From positions 17,002,197 through 17,066,196 of the forward strand of contig CM057149.1 of the NCBI GenBank assembly GCA_029964075.1: a DNA stretch of 64,000 nucleotides. The letters run 5' to 3'. The notes beneath the pieces were generated by a model. It had not been told where the DNA came from. It worked only from the letters and a program-made list of their open reading frames with translations, and did no database searches. This document shows, piece after piece, positions 14,101-27,600 of the stretch. A program made the translations under genes and the position numbers. Each line of letters opens with the position of its first letter. Within the stretch, counting starts at the first letter, position 1. The stretch is from Patiria pectinifera (lineage: Eukaryota; Echinodermata; Asteroidea; Valvatida; Asterinidae).

Positions 14101-17100
14101 TTTTCGATGATGCCGGCTATGGAAAACGTTGAAGTTTTGGGGGCATTTTGTAAAAAACCTAAAATGTTTCTTTTCTCACTGGATACTGAATGTAATGAGT
14201 TGAACTCCTCAGGGAATTCAATTCTGGCCTCTAGGCACCTCGTGTAAACTTTTTGGGAAATTTGGTGAAGTTGGATTTTTGGGTCAAAAACTGACTTTTT
14301 CGATGATGCCGGCTATGGAAAACGTTGAAGTTTTGGGGGCATTTTGTAAAAAGCCTTAAATTTTCTTTTCTCACTGGATACTGAATGTTATGAGTTGAAC
14401 TCTTTTCGGTATTCAATTCTGGCCTCTAGGCACCTCGTGTGAACCTTTGATGAAATTTGGTGAAGTTGGATTTTGGGTCAAAACTGACTTTTTCGATGAT
14501 GCCGGCTATGGAAAACGTTGAAGTTTTGGGGGCATTTTGTAAAAAACCTAAAATGTTTCTTTTCTCACTGGATACTGAATGTAATGAGTTGAACTCTTCT
14601 CGGAATTCAATTCTGGCCTCTAGGCACCTCGTGTGAACTTTTGGGGAAATTTGGTGAAGTTGGATTTTTGGGTCAAAAACTGACTTTTTCGATGATGCCG
14701 GCTATGGAAAACGTTGAAGTTTTGGGGGCATTTTGTAAAAATCTAAAATGTTTCTTTTCTCACTGGATACTGAATGTAATGAGTTGAACTCTTCAGGGAA
14801 TTCAATTCTGGCCTCTAGGCACCTCGTGTGAACTTTTGAGGAAATTTGGTGAAGTTGGATTTTTGGGTCAAAAACTGACTTTTTCGATGATGCCGGCTAT
14901 GGAAAACGTTGAAGTTTTGGGGGCATTTCGTAAAAAACCTAAAATGTTTCTTTTCTCACTGGATACTGAATGTAATGAGTTGAACTCTTCAGGGAATTCA
15001 ATTCTGGCCTCTAGGCACCTCGTGTAAACTTTTGGGGAAATTTGGTGAAGTTGGATTTTTGGGTCAAAAACTGACTTTTTCGATGATGCCGGCTATGGAA
15101 AACGTTGAAGTTTTGGGTCATTTTGTAAAAAACCTAAAATGTTTCTTTTCTCACTGGATACTGAATGTAATGAGTTGAACTCTTCAGGGAATTCAATTCT
15201 GGCCTCTAGGCACCTCGTGTGAACTTTTCGGGAAATTTGGTGAAGTTGGATTTTTGGGTCAAAACTGACTTTTGCGATGATGCCGGCTATGGAAAACGTT
15301 GAAGTTTTGGGGCATTTTGTAAAAAACCTAAAATGTTTCTTTTCTCACTGGATACTGAATGTAATGAGTTGAACTCTTCTCGGAATTCAATTCTGGCCTC
15401 TAGGCACCTTGTGTGAACCTTTGAGGAAATTTGGTGAAGTTGGATTTTTGGGTCAAAAACTGACTTTTTCGATGATGCCGGCTATGGAAAACGTTGAAGT
15501 TTTGGGGGCATTTTGTAAAAAACCTAAAATGTTTCTTTTCTTACTGGATACTGAATGTAATGAGTTGAACTCTTCAGGGAATTTAATTCTGGCCTCTAGG
15601 CACCTCGTGTGAACTTTTCGGGAAATTTGGTGAAGTTGGATTTTTGGGTCAGAAACTGACTTTTTCGATGATGCCGGCTATGGAAAACTTTGAAGTTTTG
15701 GGGGCATTTCGTAAAAAACCTAAAATGTTTCTTTTCTCACTGGATACTGAATGTAATGAGTTGAACTCTTCAGGGAATTCAATTCTGGCCTCTAGGCACC
15801 TCGTGTGAACTTTTCGGGAAATTTGGTGAAGTTGGATTTTTGGGTCAAAAACTGACTTTTTCGATGATGCCGGCTATGGAAAACGTTGAAGTTTTGGGGG
15901 CATTTTTAAAAACAACCTAAAATGTTTCTTTTCTCACTGGATACTGAATGTAATGAGTTGAACTCTTCAGGGAATACAATTCTGGCCTCTAGGCACCTCG
16001 TGTGAACTTTTGAGCCAATTTGGTGAAGTTGGATTTTTGGGTCAAAAAATGACTTTTTCGATGATGCCGGCTATGGAAAACGTTGAAGTTTTGGGGGCAT
16101 TTTGTAAAAACCTAAAATGTTTCTTTTCTCACTGGATACTGAATGTAATGAGTTGAACTCTTCAGGGAATTCAATTCTGGCCTCTAGGCACCTCGTGTGC
16201 ACTTTTCGGGAAATTTGTTGAAGATGGATTTTTGGGTCAAAAACTGACTTTTTCGATGATGCCAGCTATGGAAAACGTTGAAGTTTTGGGGGCATTTCGT
16301 AAAAAACCTAAAATGTTTCTTTTCTCACTGGATACTGAATGTAATGAGTTGAACTCTTCTCGGAATTCAATTCTGGCCTCTAGGCACCTTGTGTAAACTT
16401 TTGGGGAAATTTGGTGAAGTTGGATTATGGGTCAAAAACTGACTTTTTCGATGATGCCGGCTATGGAAAACGTTGAAGTTTTGGGGGCATTTTGTAAAAA
16501 ACCTAAAATGTTTCTTTTCTCACTGGATACTGAATGTAATGAGTTGAACTCTTCAGGGAATTCAATTCTGGCCTCTAGGCACCTCGTGTGAACTTTTGGG
16601 GAAATTTGGTGAAGTTGGATTTTTGGGTCAAAAACTGACTTTTTCGATGATGCCGGCTATGGAAATCGTTGAAGTTTTGGGGTCATTTTGTAAAAAACCT
16701 AAAATATTTCTTTTCTCACTGGATACTGAATGTAATGTGTTGAACTCTTCAGGGAAAACAATTCTGTCCTCTAGGCACCTCGTGTGAACTTTTCGGGTAA
16801 TTTGGTGAAGTTGGATTTTTGGGTTAAAACCTGACTTTTTCGATGATGCCGGCTATGGAAAACGTTGAAGTTTTGGGGCATTTTGTAAAAAACCTAAAAT
16901 GTTTCTTTTCTCACTGGATACTGAATGTAATGAGTTGAACTCTTCAGGGAATTCAATTCTGGCCTCTAGGCACCTCGTGTGAACTTTTCGGGAAATTTGG
17001 TGAAGTTGGATTTTTGGGTCAAAAACTGACTTTTTCGATGATGCCGGCTATGGAAAACGTTGAAGTTTTGGGGGCATTTTTTTAAAAAACCTAAAATGTT

Positions 17101-20100
17101 TCTTTTCTCACTGGATACTGAATGTAATGAGTTGAACTCTTCAGGGAATTCAATTCTGGCCTCTAGGCACCTCGTGTGAACTTTTCGGGAAATTTGGTGA
17201 AGTTGGATTTTTGGGTCAAAAACTGACTTTTTCGATGATGCCGGCTATGGAAAACGTTGAAGTTTTGGGGCATTTTGTAAAAAACCTAAAATGTTTCTTT
17301 TCTCACTGGATACTGAATGTTGGGAGTTGAACTCTTCAGGGAATTCAATTCTGGCCTCTAGACACCTCGTGTGAACTTTTGAGGAAATTTGGTGAAGTCA
17401 GATTTTTGGGTCAAAAACTGACTTTTTCGATGATGCCGGCTATGGAAAACGGTGAAGTTTTTGGGGCCTTTTGTAAAAAACCTAAAATGTATCTTTTTTA
17501 ACTGGATACTGAATGTAATGAGTTGAACTCTTCAGGGAATTCAAATCTGGCCTCTAGGAACCTCGTGTGAACTTCCGAGCAAATTTGATGAAGTTGGATT
17601 TTTGGGTCAAAAACTGACTTTTTCGATGATGCCGGCTATGGAAAACGTTGAAGTTTTGGGGCATTTTGTAAAAAACTGAAATGTTTTTTTTCTCACTGGA
17701 TACTGAATGTAATGAGTTGAACTCTTCAGGGAATTCAATTCTGGCCTCTAGGCACCTCGTGTAAACTTTTGGGGAAATTTGGTGAAGTTGGATTTTTGGG
17801 TCAGAAACTGACTTTTTCGATGATGCCGGCTATGGAAAACGTTGAAGTTTTGGGGGCATTTTGTAAAAAACCTAAAATGTTTCTTTTCTCACTGGATACT
17901 GAATGTAATGAGTTGAACTCTTCAGGGAATTCAATTCTGGCCTCTAGGCACCTCGTGTGAACTTTTCGTGAAATTTGGTGAAGTTGGATTTTTGGGTCAA
18001 AAACTGACTTTTTCGATGATGCCGGCTATGGAAACTGTTGAAGTTTTGGGGGCATTTTGTAAAAACCTAAAATGTTTCTTTTCACACTGGATACTGAATG
18101 TAATGAGTTGAACTCTTCAGGGAATTCAATTCTGGCCTCTAGGCACCTCGTGTGAACTCTTGGGCAAATTTGGTGAAGTTTGGTTTTTGGGCCAAAAACT
18201 GACTTTTTCGATGATGCCGGCTATGGAAAATGTTGAAGTTTTGGGGGCATTTTGTAAAAACCTAAAATGTTTCTTTTCACACTGGATACTGAATGTAATG
18301 AGTTTGAACTCTTCAGGGAATTCAATTCTGGCCTCTAGGCACCTCGTGTGAACTTTTGGGGAAATTTGGTGAAGTTGGATTTTTTGTTTCAAAAACTGAC
18401 TTTTTCGATGATGCCGGCTATGGAAATCGTTGAAGTTTTGGGGTCATTTTGTAAAAAACCTAAAATGTTTCTTTTCTCACTGGATACTGAATGTAATGAG
18501 TTTGAACTCTTCAGGGAATTCAATTCTGGCCTCTAGGCACCTCGTGTGAACTTTTGGGGAAATTTGGTGAAATTGGATTTTTGGGTCAAAAACTGACTTT
18601 TTCGATGATGCCGGCTATGGAACACGTTGAAGTTTTGGGGGCATTTTGTAAAAACCTAAAATGTTTCTTTTCTCACTGGATACTGAATGTAATGAGTTGA
18701 ACTCTTCAGGAATTCAATTCTGGCCTCTAGGCACCTCGTGTGAACTTTTGGGAAATTTGGTGAAGTTGGATTTTTTGGGACAAAAGCTGACTTTTTCGAT
18801 GATGCCGGCTATGGAAAACGTTGAAGTTTTGGGGGCATTTTGTTAAAACCTAAAATGTGTTTTTCTCACTGGATACTGAATGTAATGAGTTGAACTCTTC
18901 TTGGAATTCAATTCTGGCCTCTAGGCACCTTTTGTGAACCTTTGAGGAAATTTGGTGAAGTTGGATTTTTGGGTCAAAAACTGACTTTTTCGATGATGCC
19001 GGCTATGGAAAATGTTGAAGTTTTTGGGGCATTTTGTAAAAAACCTAAAATGTTTCTTTTCTTACTGGATACTGAATGTAATGAGTTGAACTCCTCAGGG
19101 AATTCAATTCTGGCCTCTAGGCACCTCGTGTAAACTTTTGGGGAAATTTGGTGAAGTTGGATTTTTGGGTCAAAAACTGACTTTTTCGATGATGCCGGCT
19201 ATGGAAAACGTTGAAGTTTTTTGGGGGCATTTTGTAAAAAACCTAAAATGTTTCTTTTCTCACTGGATACTGACTGTAATGAGTTAAACTCTTCAGGGAA
19301 TTCAATTCTGGCCTTTTGGCACCTCGTGTGAAATTTTAAGGAAATTTGGTGAAGTTGGATTTATGGGTCGAAAACTGACTTTTTCGATGATGCCGGCTAT
19401 GGAAAACGTTGAAGTTTTGGGGGCATTTCGTAAAAAACCTAAAATGTTTCTTTTCTCACTGGATACTGAATGTAATGAGTTGAACTCTTCAGGGAATTCA
19501 ATTCTGGCCTCTAGGCACCTCGTGTGAACTTTTGGGGAAATTTGGTGAAGTTGGATTTTTGGGTCAAAAACTGACTTTTTCGATGATGCCGGCTATGGAA
19601 AACGTTGAAGTTTTGGGTCATTTTGTAAAAAACCTAAAATGTTTCTTTTCTCACTGGATACTGAATGTAATGAGTTTGAACTCTTCAGGGAATTCAATTC
19701 TGGCCTCTAGGCACCTCGTGTGAACTTTTGGGGAAATTTGGTGAAGTTGGATTTTTGGGTCAAAAACTGACTTTTTCGATGATGCCGGCTATGGAAAACG
19801 TTGAAGTTTTGGGGGCATTTCGTAAAAAACCTTAAATGTTTCTTTTCTCACTGGATACTGAATGTAATGAGTTGAACTCTTCTCGGAATTCAGTTTTGGC
19901 CTCTAGGCAACTCGTGTGAACTTTTCAGGAAATTTGGTGAAGTTGGATTTTTGGGTCAAAAACTGACTTTTTTGATGATGCCGGCTATGGAAAACGTTGA
20001 AGTTTCTGGTGAATTTTGTAAATTGTCATAAAATTTCCTTTTCTCACTGGATACTGAATGTAATGAGTTGAACTCTTCAGGGAATTCAATTCTGGCCTCT

Positions 20101-20139
20101 AGGCACCTCGTGTGAACTTTTCGGGAAATTTGGTGAAGT

Positions 20140-23100
20140 CTGATTTTTGGGTCAAAAACTGACTTTTTCGATGATGCCGGCTATGGAAAACGTTGAAGTT
20201 TTGGGGGCATTTCGTAAAAAACCTAAAATGTTTCTTTTCTCACTGGATACTGAATGTAATGAGTTGAACTTTTCTCGGAATTCAATTCTGGCCTCTAGGC
20301 ACCTTGTGTGAACCTTTGAGGAAATTTGGTGGAGTTGGATTTTTGGGTCAAAAACTGACTTTTTCGATGATGCCGGCTATGGAAAACGTTGAAGTTTTGG
20401 GGTCATTTTGTAAAAAACCTAAAATGTTTCTTTTCTCACTGGTTTCTGAATGTAATGAGTTGAACTCTTCAGGGAATTCAATTCTGGCCTCTAGGCACCT
20501 CGTGTAAACTTTTGGGGAAATTTGGTGAAGTTGGATTTTTGGGTCAAAAACTGACTTTTTCGATGATGCCGGCTATGGAAAACGTTGAAGTTTTGGGGGC
20601 ATTTTGTAAAAAACCTAAAATGTTTCTTTTCTTACTGGATACTGAATGTAATGAGTTGAACTCTTCAGGGAATTTAATTCTGGCCTCTAGGCACCTCGTG
20701 TGAACTTTTTGGGAAATTTGGTGAAGTTGGATTTTTGGGTCAGAAACTGACTTTTTCTATGATGCCGGCTATGGAAAACGTTGAAGTTTTGGGGGCATTT
20801 CGTAAAAAACCTAAAATGTTTCTTTTCTCACTGGATACTGAATGTAATGAGTTGAACTCTTCAGGGAATTCAATTCTGGCCTCTAGGCACCTCGTGTGAA
20901 CTTTTCGGGAAATTTGGTGAAGTCTGATTTTTGGGTCAAAAACTGACTTTTTCGATGATGCCGGCTATGGAAAACGTTGAAGTTTTGGGGGCATTTTTTA
21001 AAAAAACCTAAAATGTTTCTTTTCTCACTGGATACTGAATGTAATGAGTTGAACTCTTCAGGGAATACAATTCTGGCCTCTAGGCACCTCGTGTGAACTT
21101 TTCGGGAAATTTGGTGAAGTTGGATTTTTGGGTCAAAAACTGACTTTTTCGATGATGCCGGCTATGGAAAACGTTGAAGTTTTGGGGGCATTTCGTAAAA
21201 AACCTAAAATGTTTCTTTTCTCACTGGATACTGAATGTAATGAGTTGAACTCTTCAGGGAATTCAATTCTGGCCTCTAGGCACCTCGTGTGAACTTTTGG
21301 GGAAATTTGGTGAAGTTGGAATTTTGGGTCAAAAACTGACTTTTTCGATGATGCCAGCTATGGAAAACGTTGAAGTTTTGGGGGCATTTCGTAAAAAACC
21401 TAAAATGTTTCTTTTCTCATTGGATACTGAATGTAATGGGTTGAACTCTTCAGGGAATTCAATTCTGGCCTCTAGGCACCTCGTGTGAACTTTTTGGGAA
21501 ATTTGGTGAAGTTGGATTTTTGGGTCAAAAACTGACTTTTTCGATGATGCCGGCTATGGAAAACGTTGAAGTTTTGGGGGCATTTCGTAAAAAACCTAAA
21601 ATGTTTCTTTTCTCACTGGATACTGAATGTAATGAGTTGAACTCTTCTCGGAATTCAATTCTGGCCTCTAGGCACCTTGTGTGAACCTTTGAGGAAATTT
21701 GGTGAAGTTGGATTTTTGGGTCAAAAACTGACTTTTTCGATGATGCCGGCTATGGAAAACGTTGAAGTTTTGGGGGCATTTTGTAAAAAACCTAAAATGT
21801 TTCTTTTCTCACTGGTTACTGAATGTAATGAGTTGAACTCTTCAGGGAATTCAATTCTGGCCTCTAGGCACCTCGTGTAAACTTTTGGGGAAATTTGGTG
21901 AAGTTGGATTTTTGGGTCAAAAACTGACTTTTTCGATGATGCCTGCTATGGAAAACGTTGAAGTTTTGGGGGCATTTTGTAAAAAACCTAAAATGTTTGT
22001 TTTATTACTGGATACTGAATGTAATGAGTTGAACTCTTCAGGGAATTCAATTCTGGCCTCTAGGCACCTCGTGTGAACTTTTCGGGAAATTTGGTGAAGT
22101 CTGATTTTTGGGTCAAAAACTGACTTTTTCGATGATGCCGGCTATGGAAAACGTTGAAGTTTTGGGGGCATTTCGTAAAAAACCTCAAATGTTTCTTTTC
22201 TCACTGGATACTGAATGTAATGAGTTGAACTCCTCAGGGAATTCAATTCTGGCCTCTAGGCACCTCGTGTAAACTTTTGGGGAAATTTGGTGAAGTTGGA
22301 TTTTTGGGTCAGAAACTGACTTTTTCGATGATGCCGGCTATGGAAAACGTTGAAGTTTTGGGGGCATTTTGTAAAAAACCTAAAATGTTTCTTTTCTCAC
22401 TGGATACTGAATGTAATGAGTTGAACTCCTCAGGGAATTCAATTCTGGCCTCTAGGCACCTCGTGTAAACTTTTTGGGAAATTTGGTGAAGTTGGATTTT
22501 TGGGTCAAAAACTGACTTTTTCGATGATGCCGGCTATGGAAAACGTTGAAGTTTTGGGGGCATTTTGTAAAAAACCTAAAATGTTTCTTTTCTCACTGGA
22601 TACTGAATGTAATGAGTTGAACTCTTCTCGGAATTCAATTCTGGCCTCTAGGCAACTCATGTGAACTTTTGGGGAAATTTGGTGAAGTTGGATTTTTGGG
22701 TCAAAAACTGACTTTTTCGATGATGCCGGCTATGGAAAACGTTGAAGTTTTGGGGGCATTTTGTAAAAAACCTAAAATGTTTGTTTTCTCACTGGATACT
22801 GAATGTAATGAGTTGAACTCTTCAGGGAATTTAATTCTGGCCTCTAGGCACCTCGTGTGAACTTTTCGGGAAATTTGGTGAAGTTGGATTTTTGGGTCAA
22901 AAACTGACTTTTTCGATGATGCCGGCTATGGAAAACGTTGAAGTTTTGGGGGCATTTCGTAAAAAACCTAAAATGTTTCTTTTCTCACTGGATACTGAAT
23001 GTAATGAGTTGAACTCTTCTCGGAATTCAATTCTGGCCTCTAGGCACCTTGTGTGAACCTTTGAGGAAATTTGGTGGAGTTGGATTTTTGGGTCAAAAAC

Positions 23101-24640
23101 TGACTTTTTCGATGATGCCGGCTATGGAAAACGTTGAAGTTTTGGGGGCATTTTGTAAAAAACCTAAAATGTTTGTTTTCTCACTGGATACTGAATGTAA
23201 TGAGTTGAACTCTTCAGGGAATTCAATTCTTGTCTCTAGGCACCTCGTGTGAACTTTTCGGGAAATTTGGTGAAGTCTGATTTTTGGGTCAAAAACTGAC
23301 TTTTTCGATGATGCCGGCTATGGAAAACGTTGAAGTTTTGGGGGCATTTTTTTAAAAAACCTAAAATGTTTCTTTTCTCACTGGATACTGAATGTAATGA
23401 GTTGAACTCTTCAGGGAATACAATTCTGGCCTCTAGGCACCTCGTGTGAACTTTTCGGGAAATTTGGTGAAGTCTGATTTTTGGGTCAAAAACTGACTTT
23501 TTCGATGATGCCGGCTATGGAAAACGTTGAAGTTTTGGGGGCATTTTTTTAAAAAACCTAAAATGTTTGTTTTCTTACTGGATACTGAATGTAATGAGTT
23601 GAACTCTTCAGGGAATTTAATTCTGGCCTCTAGGCACCTCGTGTGAACTTTTCGGGAAATTTGGTGAAGTTGGATTTTTGGGTCAAAAACTGACTTTTTC
23701 GATGATGCCGGCTATGGAAAACGTTGAAGTTTTGGGGGCATTTTTTTAAAAAACCTAAAATGTTTCTTTTCTCACTGGATACTGAATGTAATGAGTTGAA
23801 CTCTTCAGGGAATACAATTCTGGCCTCTAGGCACCTCGTGTGAACTTTTCGGGAAATTTGGTGAAGTCTGATTTTTGGGTCAAAAACTGACTTTTTCGAT
23901 GATGCCGGCTATGGAAAACGTTGAAGTTTTGGGGGCATTTTTTTAAAAAACCTAAAATGTTTGTTTTCTTACTGGATACTGAATGTAATGAGTTGAACTC
24001 TTCAGGGAATTTAATTCTGGCCTCTAGGCACCTCGTGTGAACTTTTCGGGAAATTTGGTGAAGTCTGATTTTTGGGTCAAAAACTGACTTTTTCGATGAT
24101 GCCGGCTATGGAAAACGTTGAAGTTTTGGGGGCATTTTGTAAAAAACCTAAAATGTTTGTTTTCTCACTGGATACTGAATGTAATGAGTTGAACTCTTCA
24201 GGGAATTTAATTCTGGCCTCTAGGCACCTCGTGTGAACTTTTGGGGAAATTTGGTGAAGTTGGATTTTTGGGTCAAAAACTGACTTTTTCGATGATGCCG
24301 GCTATGGAAAACGTTGAAGTTTTGGGGGCATTTCGTAAAAAACCTAAAATGTTTCTTTTCTCACTGGATACTGAATGTAATGAGTTGAACTCTTCTCGGA
24401 ATTCAATTCTGGCCTCTAGGCACCTTGTGTGAACCTTTGAGGAAATTTGGTGAAGTTGGATTTTTGGGTCAAAAACTGACTTTTTCGATGATGCCGGCTA
24501 TGGAAAACGTTGAAGTTTTGGGGGCATTTTGTAAAAAACCTAAAATGTTTGTTTTCTCACTGGATACTGAATGTAATGAGTTGAACTCTTCAGGGAATTC
24601 AATTCTGGCCTCTAGGCACCTCGTGTGAACTTTTCGGGAA
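20140..24640 (+). repeat. Seven-monomer higher-order repeat (~1.37 kb)
   Basis: The linked variant pair TCTCGGAATTC followed by CACCTTGTGTGAACCTTTGAGG occurs at about 20,272, 21,645, 23,015 and 24,392. The spacings are 1,370-1,377 bp, which is seven monomers each. Elsewhere the same pair recurs at irregular multiples of the monomer (3, 13, 11, 13, 12, 7, 6, 10 and 25). A dimeric 392-bp sub-repeat sits inside it at about 23,341-24,035. Confidence 0.75.
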
Positions 24641-27600
24641 ATTTGGTGAAGTCTGATTTTTGGGTCAAAAACTGACTTTTTCGATGATGCCGGCTATGGA
24701 AAACGTTGAAGTTTTGGGGCAATTTTTAAAAAAACCTAAAATGTTTCTTTTCTCACTGGATACTGAATGTAATGAGTTGAACTCTTCAGGGAATTCAATT
24801 CTGGCCTCTAGGCACCTCGTGTGAACTTTTCGGGAAATTTGGTGAAGTTGGATTTTTGGGTCAAAAACTGACTTTTTCGATGATGCCGGCTATGGAAAAC
24901 GTTGAAGTTTTGGGGCATTTTGTAAAAAACCTAAAATGTTTCTTTTCTCACTGGATACTGAATGTAATGAGTTGAACTCTTCAGGGAATTCAATTCTGGC
25001 CTCTAGGCACCTCGTGTAAACTTTTTGGGAAATTTGGTGAAGTTGGATTTTTGGGTCAACAACTGACTTTTTCGATGTTGCCGGCTATGGAAAACGTTGA
25101 AGTTTTGGGGTCATTTCGTGAAAAACCTAAAATGTTTCTTTTCTCACTGGATACTGAATGTAATGAGTTGAACTCTTCTCGGAATTCAATTCTGGCCTCT
25201 AGGCACCTTGTGTGAACTTTTGAGGAAATTTGGTGAAGTTGGATTTTTGGGTCAAAAACTGACTTTTTCGATGATGCCGGCTATGGAAAACGTTGAAGTT
25301 TTGGGGCATTTTGTAAAAAACCTAAAATGTTTGTTTTCTCACTGGATACTGAATGTAATGAGTTGAACTCTTCAGGGAATTCAATTCTGGCCTCTAGGCA
25401 CCTCGTGTGAACTTTTCGGGAAATTTGGTGAAGTTGGATTTTTGGGTCAAAAACTGACTTTTTCGATGATGCCGGCTATGGAAAACGTTGAAGTTTTTGG
25501 ACATTTGGGTAAAAAACTGAAATGTTTTTTTTCTCACTGGATACTGAATGTAATGAGTTGAACTCTTCAGGGAATTCAATTCTGGCCTCTAGGCACCTCG
25601 TTTAACTTTTGGGGAAATTTGGTGAAGTTGGATTTTTGGGTCAAAAACTGACTTTTTCGATGATGCCGGCTATGGAAAACGTTGAAGTTTTGGGGGCATT
25701 TTGTAAAAAACCTAAAATATTTCTTTTCTCACTGGATACTGAATGTAATGAGTTGAACTCTTCAGGGAATTGAAGTCTGGCCTCTAGGCACCTCGTGTGA
25801 ACTGTTCGGGAAATTGGTTGAGTTGGATTTTTGGGTCAAAAACTGACTTTTTCGATGATGCCGGCTATGGAAATCGTTGAAGTTTTGGGGTCATTTTGTA
25901 AAAAACCTAAAATATTTCTTTTCTCACTGGATACTGAATGTAATGAGTTGAACTCTTCAGGGAATTGAAGTCTGGCCTCTAGGCACCTCGTGTGAACTTT
26001 TGGGAAAATTTGGTTAAGTTGGATTTTTGGGTCAAAAACTGACTTTTTCGATGATGCCGGCTATGGAAAACGTTGAAGTTTTGGGGGCATTTTTGTAAAA
26101 AACCTAAAATGTTTCTTTTCTCACTGGATACTGAATGTAATGAGTTGAACTCTTCAGGGAATTCAATTCTGGCCTCTAGGCACCTCGTGTGAACTTTTCA
26201 TGAAATTTGGTGAAGTTGGATTTTTGGGTCAAAAACTGACTTTTTCGATGATGCCGGCTATGGCAAACGTTGAAGTTTTGGGGGCATTTTGTAACAACCT
26301 AAAATGTTTCTTTTCACACTGGATACTGAATGTAATGAGTTGAACTCTTCAGGGAATTCAATGTTGGCCTCTAGGCACCTCGTGGGAACTTTTGGGGAAA
26401 TTTGGTGAAGTTGGATTTTTGGGTCAAAAACTGACTTTTTCGATGATGCCGGCTATGGAAAACGTTGAAGTTTTGGGGGCATTTTGTAAAAAGCCTTAAA
26501 TTTTCTTTTCTCACTGGATACTGAATGTTATGAGTTGAACTCTTTTCGGTATTCAATTCTGGCCTCTAGGCACCTCGTGTGAACCTTTGATGAAATTTGG
26601 TGAAGTTGGATTTTTGGGTCAAAAACTGACTTTTTCGATGATGCCGGCTATGAAAAACGTTGAAGTTTTGGGGGCATTTTGTAAAAAACCTAAAATGTTT
26701 CTTTTCTCACTGGATACTGAATGTAATGAGTTGAACTCTTCAGGGAATTCAATTCTGGCCTCTAGGCACCTCGTGTGAACTTTTCGGGAAATTTGGTGAA
26801 GTTGGATTTTTGGGTCAGAAACTGACTTTTTCGATGATGCCGGCTATGAAAAACGTTGAAGTTTTGGGGGCATTTTGTAAAAAACCTAAAATATTTCTTT
26901 TCTCACTGGATACTGAATGTAATGAGTTGAAATCTTCAGGGAATTCAAGTCTGGCCTCTAGGCACCTCGTGTGAACTTTTGGGGAAATTTGGTGAAGTTG
27001 GATTTTTGGGTCAAAAACTGACTTTTTCGATGATGCCGGCTATGGAAAACGTTGAAGTTTTGGTGGCATTTTGTAAAAACCTAAAATGTTTCTTTTCTCA
27101 CTGGCTACTGAATGTAATGAGTTGAACTCTTCAGGAATTCAATTCTGGCCTCTAGGCACCTCGTGTGATCTTTGGGAAATTTGGTGAAGTTGGATTTTGG
27201 GTCAAAAACTGACTTTTTCGATGATGCCGGCTATGGAAAACGTTGAAGTTTTGGGGGCATTTTGTAAAAATCTAAAATGTTTCTTTTCTCACTGGTTACT
27301 GAATGTAATAAGTTGAACTCTTCAGGGAATTCAATTCTGGCCTCTAGGCACCTCGTGTGAACTTTTCGGGAAATTTGGTGAAGTTGGATTTTTGGGTCAA
27401 AAACTGACTTTTTCGATGATGCCGGCTATGGAAAACGTTGAAGTTTTGGGGGCATTTTGTAAAAAACCTAAAATGTTTCTTTTCTCACTGGATACTGAAT
27501 GTAATGAGTTGAACTCTTCTCGGAATTCAATTCTGGCCTCTAGGCACCTCGTGTAAAGTTTTGGGGAAATTTGGTGAAGTTGGATTTTTGGGTCAAAAAC

